A stretch of 29,717 bases of DNA from an uncultured Clostridia bacterium (GTDB lineage: Bacteria > Bacillota > Clostridia > Oscillospirales > Acutalibacteraceae). The number at the start of each line of letters is the position of its first letter. Position 1 is the first letter of the stretch. The position numbers and the translations under genes were made by a program. This document shows, in pieces, positions 21,794 through 29,590 of the stretch. The DNA is taken from assembly GCA_958436475.1 (NCBI GenBank), contig CAUBKG010000023.1, forward strand, positions 1-29,717, in the 5' to 3' direction. The notes below the pieces were generated by a model. That model was given only the letters and a program-made list of their open reading frames with translations, had not been told where the DNA came from and searched no databases.

Positions 21794-23071
21794 ATGCTGG
21801 ACATTAAATTTATCCGCAGCAATCCCGAGTTCGTGAAGGCGGCGATGAAAAACCGCAACGCCGACCTGGATGAGACCATCGACCGCATCATCGCCATTGA
21901 CGAAAAGCGCCGGGCATTGAGCGCTAAGGCAGACGCCATGAAGGCCGAGCAGAATGCGGCCTCTAGGGAAATTCCCCGCATCAAAAAGGAGGGGGGCGAT
22001 GTTTTTGAAGTCATGGAGCGCATGAAGGCCATTTCCGAGCAGGTAAAGGCCTGCGATGCGGAAATCTCCGCCCTCGAGGAGGAACAGCGCTCGCTCCTGC
22101 TTTGCATCCCAAACGTGCCGCACGAATCGGTCCCGGTCGGCCGGGACGACAGCGAAAACGTGGAGGTGCGCAAATGGGGCACGCCGCGTGAATTCGAGTT
22201 CGAGCCGAAGGCGCACTGGGAGCTCGGCTCCCGCCTCAATATCCTCGATCCGGAGACCGCCGCGAAGGTGACGGGCGCCCGTTTCCATTTTTACCGGGCC
22301 TTAGGCGCGCGCCTCGAGCGTTCCATCATCAATTTCTACCTCAACACCCATACCGAAAACGGTTATACAGAGGTCTTCCCGCCCTTTATGGTGAACCGCG
22401 CCTCCATGACCGGCACCGGCCAGCTCCCCAAATTTGAAGAGGATGCGTTTAAGCTCGCCAATATGGATTATTTCCTGATTCCCACCGCCGAGGTACCCGT
22501 TACCAACATGCACCGCGATGAAATTTTGGATGGCAGCCGCCTGCCGCTGAAATACTGCGCCTATTCCGCCTGCTTCCGTGCGGAAGCGGGGAGCGCCGGG
22601 CGCGATACGCGCGGTCTCATCCGCCAGCACCAGTTCAACAAGGTGGAGCTGGTCAAATTCGTAGAGCCGGAGCACAGCTATGAGGAGCTCGAAAAGCTCA
22701 CGAACGATGCGGAGCGCGTTCTGCAGGCGCTGGGCCTGCCCTACCGCGTGGTGGCCCTTTCAACCGGTGATCTCGGCTTCTCCTCAGCAAAAACCTATGA
22801 TATCGAGGTATGGATGCCGTCCTACGGCCGCTACTTAGAAATTTCCTCCTGCTCGAACTTTGAGGATTACCAGGCCCGCCGCGCCGCTATCCGTTATAAG
22901 AAGGACCCGAAGGATAAGGCCAGGCTCGTGCACACGCTGAACGGCTCGGGCGTGGCTATCGGCCGCACGGTGGCCGCCATTATGGAAAACTATCAGAACG
23001 ACGACGGCAGCATCACCATTCCGGAGGCCCTGCGCCCCTTCATGGGGTGCGAGCGCATCGAACGGGTATAA
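21794..23071 (+). CDS. serS: Seryl-tRNA synthetase
   Basis: Class II synthetase that charges tRNA-Ser (and tRNA-Sec where present). The 425-residue protein has the long N-terminal coiled-coil arm (about 20-100; [18 protein letters not shown] through EEEQRSLLL) and the catalytic domain. That domain shows [15 protein letters not shown], motif 2 [41 protein letters not shown], and motif 3 with [12 protein letters not shown] and LRPFMG. ATG 21794 follows AAAGGAGA. Length and motifs are fully standard. It is followed after 4 bases by an acyl-ACP thioesterase gene. Confidence 0.97.
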   Translation: MLDIKFIRSNPEFVKAAMKNRNADLDETIDRIIAIDEKRRALSAKADAMKAEQNAASREIPRIKKEGGDVFEVMERMKAISEQVKACDAEISALEEEQRSLLLCIPNVPHESVPVGRDDSENVEVRKWGTPREFEFEPKAHWELGSRLNILDPETAAKVTGARFHFYRALGARLERSIINFYLNTHTENGYTEVFPPFMVNRASMTGTGQLPKFEEDAFKLANMDYFLIPTAEVPVTNMHRDEILDGSRLPLKYCAYSACFRAEAGSAGRDTRGLIRQHQFNKVELVKFVEPEHSYEELEKLTNDAERVLQALGLPYRVVALSTGDLGFSSAKTYDIEVWMPSYGRYLEISSCSNFEDYQARRAAIRYKKDPKDKARLVHTLNGSGVAIGRTVAAIMENYQNDDGSITIPEALRPFMGCERIERV

Positions 23072-23075
23072 AACC

Positions 23076-23837
23076 ATGCAGAAATACCCTGTTTCCCCGG
23101 ATTACGCCTGGCCTATCACCATTGCTTCCTACGAGGCCGACCGCTTCCGGCGGCTCCGCCCGAGTGCGCAGCTCCGCCTGCAGCAGGAGGTGGGGGAAAA
23201 GCACCTGGCTGCCGCGGGCCTCACCTATCATGAATTTTTCCGCATGGGGGCAATTTTCGTAGTTACGAAGCTCAGCAGCAAAATCTACCGTGCTCCCGTT
23301 TTTGAGGAAGAGGTTTTGCTCACCACCTGGCCGCGGGATATCAAAGGCGTGCAGCTGTTCCGGTGTTACCGCTTTTCCACTCCGGACGGCGAGCCGCTCA
23401 TCGAATGCACCGCCGCCTTCGCCGTGGTGGATACACAGTCCCACCGGCTCATGCGGCCCTCTATTTACATGGAGCTGTGCGGTGTAACCAATCCGGAGCG
23501 TCAAAACGGCTGTGCGGACCCCGGCAAGCTCCGTTTGCCTGAAGGCCTCGAAAAGGTGGGCGAGCGGCCGGTGCTGTACAGCGACATCGATTATAACGGC
23601 CATCTCAACAACACCGTTTATGCGGACTTCCTCGCGGACTTTCTCCCCGGCGGCGTCAGCGGCCGGGAGATCACCGAATTCTGCATCAATTATGAGCACG
23701 AAGCGGTTTTGGGCGATACCATTGAAATTTTCGCCCGGCAGGAGGGGGATACCGTCTTCTTCCGCGGCGCACATGCAAAAGGCGCCTGCTTTACCGCCTC
23801 CTGTAAGGTGCGGGAAGCGCCGGAATACATTCTTTGA
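23076..23837 (+). CDS. Acyl-ACP thioesterase (FatA-like double hotdog)
   Basis: Predicted to hydrolyse acyl-ACP to free fatty acid and ACP. The 253-residue protein has two hotdog halves. The first carries DRFRRLRPSAQLRLQQEVGEKHL and VTKLSSKIYRAPVFEEEVLLTTWPR. The second carries the catalytic-region motif SDIDYNGHLNNTVYADFLAD, with Asn174 and His176 as the expected catalytic pair, and then INYEHEAVLGD. ATG 23076 has no strong ribosome site (only CGGGTA) and lies 4 bases after the serS stop, so it is probably translated by coupling to serS. It is a common clostridial protein type. The chain-length preference cannot be read from the sequence. Confidence 0.88.
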   Translation: MQKYPVSPDYAWPITIASYEADRFRRLRPSAQLRLQQEVGEKHLAAAGLTYHEFFRMGAIFVVTKLSSKIYRAPVFEEEVLLTTWPRDIKGVQLFRCYRFSTPDGEPLIECTAAFAVVDTQSHRLMRPSIYMELCGVTNPERQNGCADPGKLRLPEGLEKVGERPVLYSDIDYNGHLNNTVYADFLADFLPGGVSGREITEFCINYEHEAVLGDTIEIFARQEGDTVFFRGAHAKGACFTASCKVREAPEYIL

Positions 23838-23844
23838 AAAACAC

Positions 23845-23867
23845 CAGCCCCCGCGCAGGGGTTTTTC
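23845..23867 (+). terminator. Weak terminator after the thioesterase gene
   Basis: The short stem CCCC (23849-23852) with GGGG (23858-23861) is followed by TTTTTC. An A-tract just upstream could extend the pairing with the T-tract. Confidence 0.45.
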
Positions 23868-24316
23868 GTGTTAATCTTCCGATTTCCGGGAATACTACCC
23901 TCAACAGGCCGCGCGCCGGTCGGTTACCCATCCGCCTGCCCTGACGCCGAATGCCCGCCGCAGGCCGCCCGGGGCCTTTCAGTGGGAAGCGTTTGCGCAG
24001 AACCGGCATCGGCCGGCTGGAATCGGAGCGGCGGGGGATGCGGCGGACGGAAAGTCCCTTCCCGGCGCTGAGTAAGCCCGTTCGGCAAATTTCGGAGCGG
24101 ATAAGGCGGTTTCCGGTGTTCAAACGGCCCGGATGTGGGAACGGCCCCGCCTGAAAGGCGCGCCCTCCATCTTGTGTCTCTTTTCTGCGGGAGCCGCTTT
24201 GGACCCACCTTTGGCAAAGCATTTCTTTTATTATCCTTATTTGGTATAACAAGGATTTTCTTTTTCCCTTTCCCTTCAAACACACCCGAAAAACGGAATA
24301 CTCATAAAATATTCTC
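23868..24316. other. Non-coding stretch, nothing recognised
   Basis: No open frame here has family-like sequence, a ribosome site or plausible composition; the frames are Arg/Pro/Gly-rich read-throughs of GC-rich DNA. The composition switches from GC-rich (to about 24200) to T-rich (24200-24290). A degraded gene cannot be excluded. Confidence 0.4.
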
Positions 24317-24345
24317 TTGCGGGTTTGCCCATCTTACGGTAAAAT
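24317..24345 (+). promoter_or_regulatory. Possible promoter for a structured leader
   Basis: TTGCGG (24317-24322), 17 bases, TAAAAT (24340-24345). Transcription would start near 24352, about 170 bases before the next gene, directly ahead of the hairpins at 24366-24470. Confidence 0.5.
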
Positions 24346-24365
24346 AGAACTGCTGTGGTAACATT

Positions 24366-24470
24366 GGCCGGGGCCTTGCCCCGCCGGAAATTTTTCCATG
24401 GTCTTTGCATCGCGCCCGGAAGGGGATGCTCCATCCTGCCTTTTCGCACAGGGGCATCCGGCGCGGTTGA
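24366..24470 (+). ncRNA. Candidate structured leader RNA with internal terminator-like hairpin
   Basis: The first hairpin pairs CGGGGC with GCCCCG around CTT and is soon followed by AATTTTTCC, a weak terminator shape (24369-24400). A larger stem follows, with outer CGCGCC/GGCGCG and inner GGATGC/GCATCC arms (about 24411-24467). The arrangement resembles an attenuator in front of the 24525 gene. I could not match it to a known riboswitch. Confidence 0.35.
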
Positions 24471-24494
24471 TTCATTGGGCAGGCAATATAGAAT
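24467..24494 (+). promoter_or_regulatory. Possible proximal promoter of the 24525 gene
   Basis: TTGATT (24467-24472), 16 bases, TAGAAT (24489-24494). The gene starts about 30 bases downstream. Confidence 0.4.
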
Positions 24495-24524
24495 GTATCG
24501 CCTAGGGAAGGGAATTGTCATCTT

Positions 24525-24935
24525 ATGGAAAAGAATCTAATGGATCGTTTGACTCAAGCGGAGGCCACTCCTTCTAAGCCGGAAACGGCAGAGCGCGTTT
24601 CCCTTTTCTCGCAGAATGAGGCGGAGAAAAGCCAGCGTCACTTTTCTCTTTTCGGTTTTCTGGCCGATTTATTTACCGGCCGCGGCCATGCGCTCGAAAC
24701 GTCGCTGCACCTTGCGGCATTGGTTTCCTTTGCGCTTTCGCCTCTCGCCCTGATTTACGGTTTGGTGAGTCTGCTCTCCCGTATGCTGACCGGTTTTTCC
24801 TTCCTACGCTCCGTTCACACCTTCGCCGGTTCGCTGGGCTATGCGTTCGGTTTTCTGATGCTCGCCCTGTTTCTTCTTTCCGCCCAAAAAGCGCTTTCCC
24901 TCTTAAAAGAGCTGAAAAATAATCAAAAAAAGTGA
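24525..24935 (+). CDS. Small membrane protein, unknown function
   Basis: A 136-residue protein that I do not recognise. The hydrophilic N-terminus (about 1-45; Glu/Gln/Ser-rich) is followed by hydrophobic segments at about 58-84 (LHLAALVSFALSPLALIYGLVSLL) and 97-125 (VHTFAGSLGYAFGFLMLALFLL), and a Lys/Asn-rich tail KELKNNQKK. This suggests a two-helix protein with both ends in the cytoplasm. ATG 24525 has AAGGGA rather far upstream; ATG 24540 has GGAAAAG at a better distance and may be the true start. It directly precedes the tRNA promoter, with no terminator seen between. Confidence 0.6.
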   Translation: MEKNLMDRLTQAEATPSKPETAERVSLFSQNEAEKSQRHFSLFGFLADLFTGRGHALETSLHLAALVSFALSPLALIYGLVSLLSRMLTGFSFLRSVHTFAGSLGYAFGFLMLALFLLSAQKALSLLKELKNNQKK

Positions 24936-24944
24936 GAAAAGGGC

Positions 24945-24973
24945 TTGACTTTTCTTCTGTTATTCCTTATAAT
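24945..24973 (+). promoter_or_regulatory. Promoter of the tRNA pair
   Basis: TTGACT (24945-24950), 17 bases, TATAAT (24968-24973). The first tRNA begins 26 bases after the -10 box. This is a near-consensus strong promoter, as expected for stable RNA genes. Confidence 0.85.
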
Positions 24974-24998
24974 AGCACTTGCCTGTTTTAAGCAATAT

Positions 24999-25075
24999 GG
25001 CGGTATAGCTCAGTTGGCTAGAGCATTCGGTTCATACCCGAAGTGTCGTTGGTTCGAATCCAATTACCGCTACCA
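24999..25075 (+). tRNA. tRNA-Met (CAT anticodon), elongator type
   Basis: A full cloverleaf: acceptor GGCGGTA pairs with TACCGCT (G-T at the end pair), the D-arm is GCTC/GAGC, the anticodon stem is TTCGG/CCGAA with loop TTCATAC (anticodon CAT), and the T-arm is GTTGG-TTCGAAT-CCAAT. ACCA is encoded. The anticodon stem lacks the three G-C pairs of initiator tRNA and position 1-72 is paired, so this is elongator Met. A lysidine-modified Ile tRNA with the same CAT cannot be fully excluded, but the sequence resembles Bacillus elongator tRNA-Met. Confidence 0.93.
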
Positions 25076-25081
25076 TATCAT

Positions 25082-25156
25082 GGCCCGTTGGTCAAGCGGT
25101 TAAGACACCGCCCTTTCACGGCGGTAACAGGAGTTCGATTCTCCTACGGGTCACCA
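25082..25156 (+). tRNA. tRNA-Glu (TTC anticodon)
   Basis: A full cloverleaf: acceptor GGCCCGT pairs with ACGGGTC, the anticodon stem is CCGCC/GGCGG with loop CTTTCAC (anticodon TTC), the T-arm is CAGGA-GTTCGATT-CTCCT in type, and the end ACCA is encoded. It lies 6 bases after tRNA-Met and shares its promoter and terminator. Confidence 0.95.
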
Positions 25157-25159
25157 TTC

Positions 25160-25194
25160 ACGGAGCAAAGTTCGCTTTGCTCCGTTTTTCTTTT
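25160..25194 (+). terminator. Terminator of the tRNA operon
   Basis: An 11-bp perfect stem, ACGGAGCAAAG (25160-25170) with CTTTGCTCCGT (25175-25185), tetraloop TTCG, and tail TTTTTCTTTT. Confidence 0.93.
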
Positions 25195-25256
25195 GCCCAA
25201 ATCCCCCCGGCGCGCTTCTGTTAGGCCCCGTATCTGGTTTTTCTCTTTTGTTCATG

Positions 25257-25474
25257 GTATAATATCTGCAAAGCAGATATTATACTTGACCGGATGCCCT
25301 CACCGGCTCGCCGCCAAAGGGCGGCAACCGCCGGGAACGGGCAATTATACCATTCACGCTCCGCGTTCATGGTATAATAACCGCAAAGCGCTTATTACAC
25401 TGGCTTTATGCCCCCGCGCCACAGAGTGGCGGGTTGGGCGGTTCTGCCGGTTCCGCTTCGACTCCACGGCAGAA
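25257..25474. repeat. Cluster of nested palindromes carrying ATGGTATAAT modules
   Basis: Several inverted repeats lie in a row. GTATAATATCTGC (25257-25269) with its exact complement (25273-25285) has loop AAA. ATTATACCAT (25344-25353) pairs with ATGGTATAAT (25369-25378). TAATAAnnGC-AAA-GCnnTTATTA spans 25375-25397. TTCTGCCG (25442-25449) pairs with CGGCAGAA (25467-25474). The module TTCATGGTATAATA occurs twice on plus (25251 and 25367) and, in diverged form, on minus. Each module contains a TATAAT-like box. It looks like an intergenic repeat or MITE-like element; no transposase is present. Confidence 0.6.
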
Positions 25475-25568
25475 TAACACCCCACGGCGGAGCAGCCGCC
25501 CGGAAAATCAAAGACTTACGTAAAGAAAGCTTGTTTTTCAATCTACACCCCCAAAGGAGTGAACTTCC

Positions 25569-26111
25569 ATGAATAAAAAGAAATGGATCCTTTCCGCTTC
25601 CATCGCCGCGGTGGTGATTGCCGCGATCGTGCTGGCCATCCTTTTCTGGCCCCGCGCACGCGGCTTCCATTCAGACGCCCCGGTCGTCGGCACGGTCACC
25701 GTAAAGGTCAACGGGCAGGCCGTGGAGCCGCCTCTCGTTTCCGAGCTCAGCGTACAGGACCCCGCCGATCCCTCGGGGGAGCTCCGCCGCCTTTCCGTGG
25801 TGCGGGATGGAGAAGCCCTGCATTTCTCCGAAGCGCAGAATCCGGGAGCCGTCAATTACCGCCTGACCCTTCCCGCAGGGGACGGCAAGGCCTTCCCCGA
25901 CATCGATCTACCGCTGGATGCCGCCCTTCTCACCGGGCTGGATATGGAGCAGTTTGACCTGAACCTCGAAATCCTTCTCGAAAACACAGACGAGGAATGG
26001 CACATTACCATGAACCTTTCCGCGGCCGACCGGGCGGACAGCTCCAACACCGTCACCGGCTCCTCCTTTTTCACCGTGGAGGAATACGCCAACCTGTATG
26101 TTTGTATTTAA
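25569..26111 (+). CDS. Membrane-anchored extracytoplasmic protein, unknown function
   Basis: A 180-residue protein that I do not recognise. A short basic start (MNKKKW) and one membrane helix (about 7-27) are followed by FWPRARG and an outside domain of about 145 residues. That domain looks mainly beta-structured (TVTVKVNGQAVEPP, ELRRLSVVRDGEALHF, INMNLSAAD-like strands) and ends FFTVEEYANLYVCI with a single Cys near the C-terminus. The opposite charge balance of helix flanks predicts an N-in orientation. ATG 25569 follows AAAGGAG. No promoter was pinned down; TATAAT boxes in the upstream palindrome cluster might serve. The next gene has its own promoter. Confidence 0.65.
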   Translation: MNKKKWILSASIAAVVIAAIVLAILFWPRARGFHSDAPVVGTVTVKVNGQAVEPPLVSELSVQDPADPSGELRRLSVVRDGEALHFSEAQNPGAVNYRLTLPAGDGKAFPDIDLPLDAALLTGLDMEQFDLNLEILLENTDEEWHITMNLSAADRADSSNTVTGSSFFTVEEYANLYVCI

Positions 26112-26144
26112 CCTCGCTTTTCTGAAAATTTAATCGAATTTTCA

Positions 26145-26172
26145 TTGATTTTCTTTTCCGGCTTATTATAAT
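26145..26172 (+). promoter_or_regulatory. Promoter of the COG2426-type gene
   Basis: TTGATT (26145-26150), 16 bases, TATAAT (26167-26172). The gene starts 35 bases downstream. Confidence 0.7.
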
Positions 26173-26206
26173 AGATGTTACAGGATTTTAAAACAGAGGT
26201 GGTTTT

Positions 26207-26725
26207 TTGTTTCAGGACGCCGTAAATAATCTCGTAACGACCTTTCAGGATACCGTTCCGCACGAGCTGATCGTTTTCCTGATTTCCATGCTCCCCATCC
26301 TGGAGCTCCGCGGCGGAATGATCGTGGCTTATGGGCTCGGCATGCCGCTGGTTCCCGCTTTTCTCATCTGTTTTCTCGGCAACATGCTTCCCATTCCCTT
26401 TCTTCTTCTGTTTATCCGGAAGATTTTTGCCCTGCTCAAGAAAACAAAGCTTTTCAAGAAGCTGGTGGAAAAGTTCGAGCTGCGCGCCAAGCGCAAGAGT
26501 GAAACGGTGAAAAAAAGCCGCTTCTGGGCGGTTTTCCTATTTGTGGCCATCCCGCTCCCCGGAACCGGCGGCTGGACGGGCGCGCTCGTCGCCGATTTTT
26601 TGGATATGCGGATCCGCACCTCCCTGCTGGCCATCACCCTCGGCGTTTTCACCGCGGGCGTTATCATGAGCCTCGGCGTTTACGGCGTGTGGGACCAGCT
26701 CGCGCACCTCATTGGAATCGCATAA
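26207..26725 (+). CDS. COG2426 / Sm_multidrug_ex family membrane protein
   Basis: A 172-residue polytopic membrane protein of the family named 'putative small multi-drug export protein'; direct evidence for drug export is thin. Family hallmarks are MLPILELRGGMIVAYGLG (ELRGG at 33-37), LGNMLPIPFLLLF, and VAIPLPGTGGWTGALVADFL (113-132). Four or five membrane segments are visible, with a Lys-rich cytoplasmic loop (about 78-104). It starts with TTG 26207 behind AGAGGTGG; no ATG lies near the family N-terminus. It is probably monocistronic, with its own promoter and the terminator at 26801. Confidence 0.88.
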   Translation: MFQDAVNNLVTTFQDTVPHELIVFLISMLPILELRGGMIVAYGLGMPLVPAFLICFLGNMLPIPFLLLFIRKIFALLKKTKLFKKLVEKFELRAKRKSETVKKSRFWAVFLFVAIPLPGTGGWTGALVADFLDMRIRTSLLAITLGVFTAGVIMSLGVYGVWDQLAHLIGIA

Positions 26726-26800
26726 GCCCCGGCCGGGCGCAGGGCTTCGCCGCGAGGCCGCCGCAAAAAACCGCCAGATAAATTTTGCGTTATCTATGCC

Positions 26801-26858
26801 GATCACCCGGGATAGGCGCTTTCGTTTGTGAAATCGTCTATCCTGGGTGATCTGTTTT
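26801..26858 (+). terminator. Terminator after the COG2426-type gene
   Basis: A 15-bp stem, GATCACCCGGGATAG (26801-26815) with CTATCCTGGGTGATC (26838-26852), one G-U pair, a 22-base loop, and tail TGTTTTTG. It lies about 75 bases after the stop codon. Confidence 0.75.
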
Positions 26859-27096
26859 TGAAATCGGTTTCTTTTTCGGGCTTTTCGGCAGGAGGATTTT
26901 GTAACGCGCTGGCCGCCCCCTCGAAAACAAATTCTTCCTTTGCTCGCCTCTTGATTCCTGCCCGTTTGCCTCAGCTTTCCTTTTCCTCGGAAGTCCTATC
27001 GCCTATTTACCTCCCTTACTCACCAATCCCCCTTGTTTTTTGTGCAAGTTCGACAGTTTATAGAATCCCCTTTCGATATATCCTGTTAACTATTTC
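26859..27096. other. Non-coding stretch ahead of glycogen phosphorylase
   Basis: The phosphorylase frame is open upstream to 26828, but this part is T- and C-rich, runs through the terminator hairpin, and has no similarity to the enzyme. I see no separate gene here. Confidence 0.5.
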
Positions 27097-27125
27097 TTGC
27101 ATTTTTGAAACGAAAGCATTACAAT
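27097..27125 (+). promoter_or_regulatory. Promoter of glycogen phosphorylase gene
   Basis: TTGCAT (27097-27102), 17 bases, TACAAT (27120-27125). The start codon lies about 50 bases after the -10 box. Confidence 0.65.
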
Positions 27126-27175
27126 ATAAGTATCTCTTACCTCAACGCAAATCACAGAAGGAGTTTCGATTCAAT

Positions 27176-29590
27176 ATGGATTACCGAATGTCTGAAAAAG
27201 AAGCCGCTTCGCTGATCCGCGAAAAGCTTTCCCACCATTTCGGCGTGCAGCCGCAGGAAGCGAGCTACGAAGATTTTTACAAGGCCGTGGCCATGATCGT
27301 GAACGACCGCATGCACGAGGGCCGCAGCGAATTCATGGAAAAGGCCGAAGCGCAGAACACAAAGCAGGTGTATTACCTCTGCATGGAGTTCCTGATGGGG
27401 CGCTCCCTCCGCAACAACCTTTATAACCTCGGCCTGGAAAAGACCTTTGAAAAGGCGCTTTCCCGGTTCGATATTAAGCTGGACCGCGTTTACGAGCAGG
27501 AGCCGGACGCCGGGCTCGGAAACGGCGGCCTCGGCCGGCTTGCCGCCTGCTTTCTCGATGGGCTCGCCACCTGCGGGTACCCTGCCATGGGATATTCCAT
27601 TTTGTATGAATACGGCATCTTCAAGCAGAAGATTGTGGACGGCTGGCAGACCGAGCTTCCCGAATTCTGGCTGCCGGGCGGGGAAATCTGGCTCACCCCC
27701 CATCCGGAGCAGAGCGTGGAGGTCCGATTCGACGGCGAAGTCTCCGAGCGGTGGGACGGCAGCTTCCACCACGTGGAGCTGGTCAATTACTCCCCCGTGC
27801 ACGCCGTGCCCTACGACATGATGGTTTCGGGGAAGGATGGGAAGGGCATCAGCGTGCTGCGCCTCTGGAAGGCGACCTATCCCGGCTTCGATATGAGCCT
27901 CTTCAACCGCGGGGATTACAGCAAGGCCATCGAGCAGAACGCCATGGCCGAGGTCATCAGCAAGGTGCTCTACCCGGCGGACGACCATCCCGAGGGCAAA
28001 TCGCTCCGCCTGCGCCAGCAGTATTTCCTCGTTTCGGCCTCCATTCAGGATATCGTGCGGAGGCACCTCGCTTCCAACGGCAGCCTCGATAATCTGCCGG
28101 AGACGATCGCCATCCATATCAACGATACCCACCCGGCGCTCGCCATCCCCGAGCTCATGCGCATCCTTCTGGATGAGTGCGGCTATACCTGGGACGACGC
28201 CTGGGGAATCGTCAGCCGCACGGTTGCCTACACCAACCACACCGTGATGCGTGAAGCCCTCGAGTGCTGGACGAGCGACCTCTTCAAGGCCCGCCTGCCC
28301 CGCATTTACCAGATCGTTCTGGAAATCAGCAACCGGTTCCGCCGCGAGGTCTGGGAAAAGACGGGTGACGCGGGGCTCGTGGAGCGCACCGCCATTGTAT
28401 CGAACGGGCTCGTGAAAATGGCCAATCTTTCCGTGGCGGGGGGCCACAGCGTCAACGGCGTTTCGCGCCTGCACTCGGAAATCCTCAAAGAAACGGTTTT
28501 CAAGGATTTTTATACCCTCATGCCGCAGAAGTTCCAGAACGTGACCAACGGCATCGCCTTCCGCCGCTGGCTGTGCCAGGCGAACCCGGAGCTCACCGCG
28601 CTCATTTCCTCCCTCATCGGGGATGGCTTTATTTTAAACGCGTCCGAGCTCGAAAACCTCCTGAAATACAAGAACGACGCATCCGTTTTAAAGCAGCTCG
28701 AAACGATCAAGCTGCACAATAAGGAGCGCCTTGCAAAATATATCCAAAAGGAAAACGGCATCACGCTCGATCCCTCCTCCATTTTCGATATCCAGGTAAA
28801 GAGGATGCACGAATACAAGCGCCAGCACCTCAACGCCCTGCATATCCTCGCGGAATACCAGTTCCTGAAGGAAAACCCGAACGCCGATTACACGCCCCAC
28901 ACCTATATCTTCGGCGCGAAGGCTGCGCCCGGCTATTTCCTCGCGAAAAAGATCATCAACTTTATCGTTCAGCTTTCGAAGATGATTGAGGCCGATCCCG
29001 CCGTGCGCGATAAGCTCCGCGTGGTTTATGTGGAGGATTACCGCGTAACCCTCGCCGAGCTGCTCATGCCTGCGGCGGAAATCAGCGAACAGATCTCCCT
29101 CGCCGGCACCGAGGCTTCGGGCACGGGCAACATGAAATTCATGCTCAACGGCGCTGTCACCCTCGGCACGCTGGACGGCGCGAACGTGGAAATCCACGAA
29201 GCGGTGGGGGATGAAAACATCGTCATTTTCGGCATGAAAACGGAAGAGGCCGCAAAGCTCCAGCAGCAGGGCTACCATCCCCAGACCTATTACAACCACA
29301 ACCCCCGCCTGAAGCGCGCGGTGGATCAGATGTCCGAAGGCATCCTCGGCGTTCCCTTTGCGGATATCGCCGGTTCCATCCTCCACAGCGATCCTTACAT
29401 GGTTATGGCCGATTTTGAGGATTACTGCGCCGCGCACCAGAAGCTCGTGGAGCTTTACCGAGACCGCACCCGCTTCAACCAGATGTCGCTTGCCAATATC
29501 GCCGGGGCCGGGCGTTTCTCCGCCGACCGGGCAATCCGCGATTACGCGGGCAGCATCTGGCACACGGAGCCGGTGGACTTTTCGAAATAA
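27176..29590 (+). CDS. glgP: Glycogen/alpha-glucan phosphorylase
   Basis: Pyridoxal-phosphate enzyme that releases glucose-1-phosphate from glycogen or maltodextrin using phosphate. The 804-residue protein is of usual length for the family. It shows YYLCMEFLMGRSLRNNL, PDAGLGNGGLGRLAACFLDGLAT, the active-site loop INDTHPALAIPELMR, AYTNHTVMREALECW, KFQNVTNGIAFRRWL, VKRMHEYKRQHLN, and the cofactor site EASGTGNMKFMLNG, with the Schiff-base Lys at 654. ATG 27176 follows AAGGAG (27158-27163); a second ATG at 27188 is less well placed. It stands alone, with no other glg genes in the window. No clear U-tailed terminator is seen in the 127 bases after it. Confidence 0.96.
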   Translation: MDYRMSEKEAASLIREKLSHHFGVQPQEASYEDFYKAVAMIVNDRMHEGRSEFMEKAEAQNTKQVYYLCMEFLMGRSLRNNLYNLGLEKTFEKALSRFDIKLDRVYEQEPDAGLGNGGLGRLAACFLDGLATCGYPAMGYSILYEYGIFKQKIVDGWQTELPEFWLPGGEIWLTPHPEQSVEVRFDGEVSERWDGSFHHVELVNYSPVHAVPYDMMVSGKDGKGISVLRLWKATYPGFDMSLFNRGDYSKAIEQNAMAEVISKVLYPADDHPEGKSLRLRQQYFLVSASIQDIVRRHLASNGSLDNLPETIAIHINDTHPALAIPELMRILLDECGYTWDDAWGIVSRTVAYTNHTVMREALECWTSDLFKARLPRIYQIVLEISNRFRREVWEKTGDAGLVERTAIVSNGLVKMANLSVAGGHSVNGVSRLHSEILKETVFKDFYTLMPQKFQNVTNGIAFRRWLCQANPELTALISSLIGDGFILNASELENLLKYKNDASVLKQLETIKLHNKERLAKYIQKENGITLDPSSIFDIQVKRMHEYKRQHLNALHILAEYQFLKENPNADYTPHTYIFGAKAAPGYFLAKKIINFIVQLSKMIEADPAVRDKLRVVYVEDYRVTLAELLMPAAEISEQISLAGTEASGTGNMKFMLNGAVTLGTLDGANVEIHEAVGDENIVIFGMKTEEAAKLQQQGYHPQTYYNHNPRLKRAVDQMSEGILGVPFADIAGSILHSDPYMVMADFEDYCAAHQKLVELYRDRTRFNQMSLANIAGAGRFSADRAIRDYAGSIWHTEPVDFSK

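Noticed and set aside
23882..23893. ATTTCCGGGAAT, similar to the Noc binding site ATTTCCCGGGAAAT
   Set aside because: It lacks central and flanking bases of the 14-base palindrome and is not symmetric. A single imperfect match is not evidence.
24041..24060. GGAAAGTCC, reminiscent of the RNase P RNA core
   Set aside because: The surrounding conserved RNase P RNA segments and pairing partners are absent, so the match is too short.
25251..25400. CRISPR array
   Set aside because: The repeats are palindromic modules in both orientations with irregular spacing, not direct repeats with uniform spacers, and no cas gene is present.
26828..27175. Upstream extension of the glycogen phosphorylase frame (116 residues)
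   Set aside because: It runs through a terminator hairpin and the promoter, has no phosphorylase similarity, and lacks a ribosome site. ATG 27176 gives normal length.
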